From the NCBI GenBank assembly GCA_027051265.1, contig JALTZH010000128.1:1-14317 (forward strand): a stretch of 14,317 nt of DNA, written 5' to 3'. Positions 13,444 through 14,317 of the stretch are shown piece after piece (the stretch's first letter is position 1; every line of letters begins with the position of its first letter). The translations under genes were made by a program, and so were the position numbers. The notes below the pieces were generated by a model. The model was not told where the DNA came from, did no database searches, and saw nothing but the letters and a program-made list of their open reading frames with translations. This DNA comes from an archaeon (GTDB lineage: Archaea > Hydrothermarchaeota > Hydrothermarchaeia > JALTZZ01 > JALUTC01).

Positions 13444-14258
13444 GTTTAAGCTATACTAGTAGTATTGAAAGATTTTTGTCACATGCATTTGCATTAATAC
13501 AGAAATCACACGTTTAAGCTATACTAGTAGTATTGAAAGATTTGTGCAGAGCTATTATCGAATCAAAAATTTAGAAACAGTTTAAGCTATACTAGTAGTA
13601 TTGAAAGTTTAATCTTCGATACTTCATAGTTCGTCAAAACAGCCGTGTTTAAGCTATACTAGTAGTATTGAAAGCTTCTACTATATACCTATCTTTATTC
13701 CTTCCTATTATATCGTTTAAGCTATACTAGTAGTATTGAAAGTAGCTTAGTATCTCCACGTTAAACAAGTCTGCGATTTCTTGTTTAAGCTATACTAGTA
13801 GTATTGAAAGTTTCAATCTTAACTTGGGTATATTCAACATGACTGATATCGTTTAAGCTATACTAGTAGTATTGAAAGTTTATATATAAAAGGGTCTGGG
13901 ACGGGAGGTGTTTTTATGTTTAAGCTATACTAGTAGTATTGAAAGATAATTTCATGGTCGTCCGAGTTCCGAAGTTCCGCGTAAGTTTAAGCTATACTAG
14001 TAGTATTGAAAGCCTTCTTAAACAATTTTGTCCCTTCCAAATCAGCATCCAGTTTAAGCTATACTAGTAGTATTGAAAGAACAATTAGCAAGGTCTTAGA
14101 CAAAAAAATATAGGAAGCTAACGTTTAAGCTATACTAGTAGTATTGAAAGTTGCTTTCTCAATTGTTCAAGCTCTTGCTCACTTATTTCCGTTTAAGCTA
14201 TACTAGTAGTATTGAAAGATAAATTCTGATATTTTGTATATTGTTACATAGGGATTTT

Positions 14259-14286
14259 GTTTAGGTTATACTAGTGGTATTGAAAG
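14259..14286 (+). repeat. Degenerate terminal CRISPR repeat (repeat 28)
   Basis: It differs from the other repeats at three positions (6 A to G, 8 C to T and 18 A to G), all transitions, and keeps the ATTGAAAG end. A degenerate last repeat marks the leader-distal end, agreeing with the leader at the left. The 31 nt that remain in the window are shorter than a spacer, so a further repeat just past the edge cannot be excluded. Confidence 0.85.
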
Positions 14287-14317
14287 ATTGTTGGTGAGCG
14301 ATTTATAATTGTAGGAT

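Larger units (their letters stand above)
12426..14286 (+). CRISPR. CRISPR array, 28 repeats of 28 nt with 27 complete spacers
   Basis: The repeat is 28 nt, begins GTTTAAGCTATACTAG and ends TAGTATTGAAAG. Repeats 1-27 are identical as read. Spacers are 38-43 nt, mostly 40. The repeat ends in ATTGAAAG, the classical 8-nt 5' crRNA handle left by Cas6 in many archaeal type I and III systems. ATAC/GTAT can form a small stem inside it. Repeat starts include 12426, 12494, 12562, 12629, 12697, 12765, 12833, 12901, 12969, 13038, 13106, 13174, 13243, 13309, 13377, 13444, 13512, 13580, 13647, 13715, 13783, 13851, 13918, 13985, 14052, 14123, 14191 and 14259. No cas gene lies within the window, so the subtype is undetermined. 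Uniform repeats and an intact leader suggest an active array. Confidence 0.98.

Overview
This AT-rich window comes from an archaeon, most likely a thermophilic member of the TACK lineages. The evidence is a set of archaeal information-processing and metabolic genes: aIF6, the RNase P protein Pop5, a DUF460 RNase H-like protein, a THUMP-SPOUT RNA methylase, an archaeal split glutamate synthase, HdrA and a UbiD-family decarboxylase. A CRISPR array with an archaeal-style ATTGAAAG repeat end supports this. Lineage cannot be fixed more precisely from the sequence alone.

Layout. Positions 1-2769 hold a minus-strand nitrogen operon: glutamine amidotransferase subunit of glutamate synthase (GltS1), then its ferredoxin/FMN subunit (GltS2, 4-nt overlap), then purQ, whose first 66 codons lie in the window and which runs off the left edge. 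Divergent from it, hdrA (2962-4956) and a THUMP-SPOUT methylase (5087-6109) read rightwards. Convergent to these are two overlapping minus-strand genes, a COG2509 FAD enzyme followed by a UbiD-family decarboxylase (8747 down to 6130). Pop5 (8760 or 8793 to 9140) starts back-to-back with the FAD enzyme. DUF460 and aIF6 (9314-11871) overlap by 4 nt. A 554-nt gene-poor stretch then leads into a CRISPR leader and an array of 28 repeats and 27 complete spacers (12426-14286). The first 27 repeats are identical and the last is degenerate. No cas gene is present.

The most unusual signal links the array to the housekeeping genes. The end of the CRISPR leader plus its first repeat occurs twice more as a solitary, degenerate copy: just upstream of hdrA (2860-2924) and just upstream of the THUMP-SPOUT gene (4971-5064). 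Both are in the same orientation and have almost the same leader-to-repeat spacing as the array. In addition, spacer 15 read on the opposite strand is itself a repeat-like sequence (23 of 27 positions match) followed directly by GGAGGTGA and an ATG. So the captured protospacer was probably also a solitary repeat sitting in front of a gene. Together these suggest that leader-repeat units exist outside arrays, in the host and in something the host has been immunised against. They may be promoter or 5'-UTR elements, decayed arrays, or solitary-repeat anti-CRISPR RNAs.

Functionally, GltS1/GltS2/purQ concern glutamine-nitrogen use. UbiD is a candidate for the archaeal mevalonate-pathway step that makes isopentenyl phosphate. 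Pop5, aIF6 and the THUMP-SPOUT protein act in tRNA or ribosome maturation, and DUF460 is an RNase H-fold protein of unknown substrate that may join them. HdrA stands without HdrB or HdrC here.
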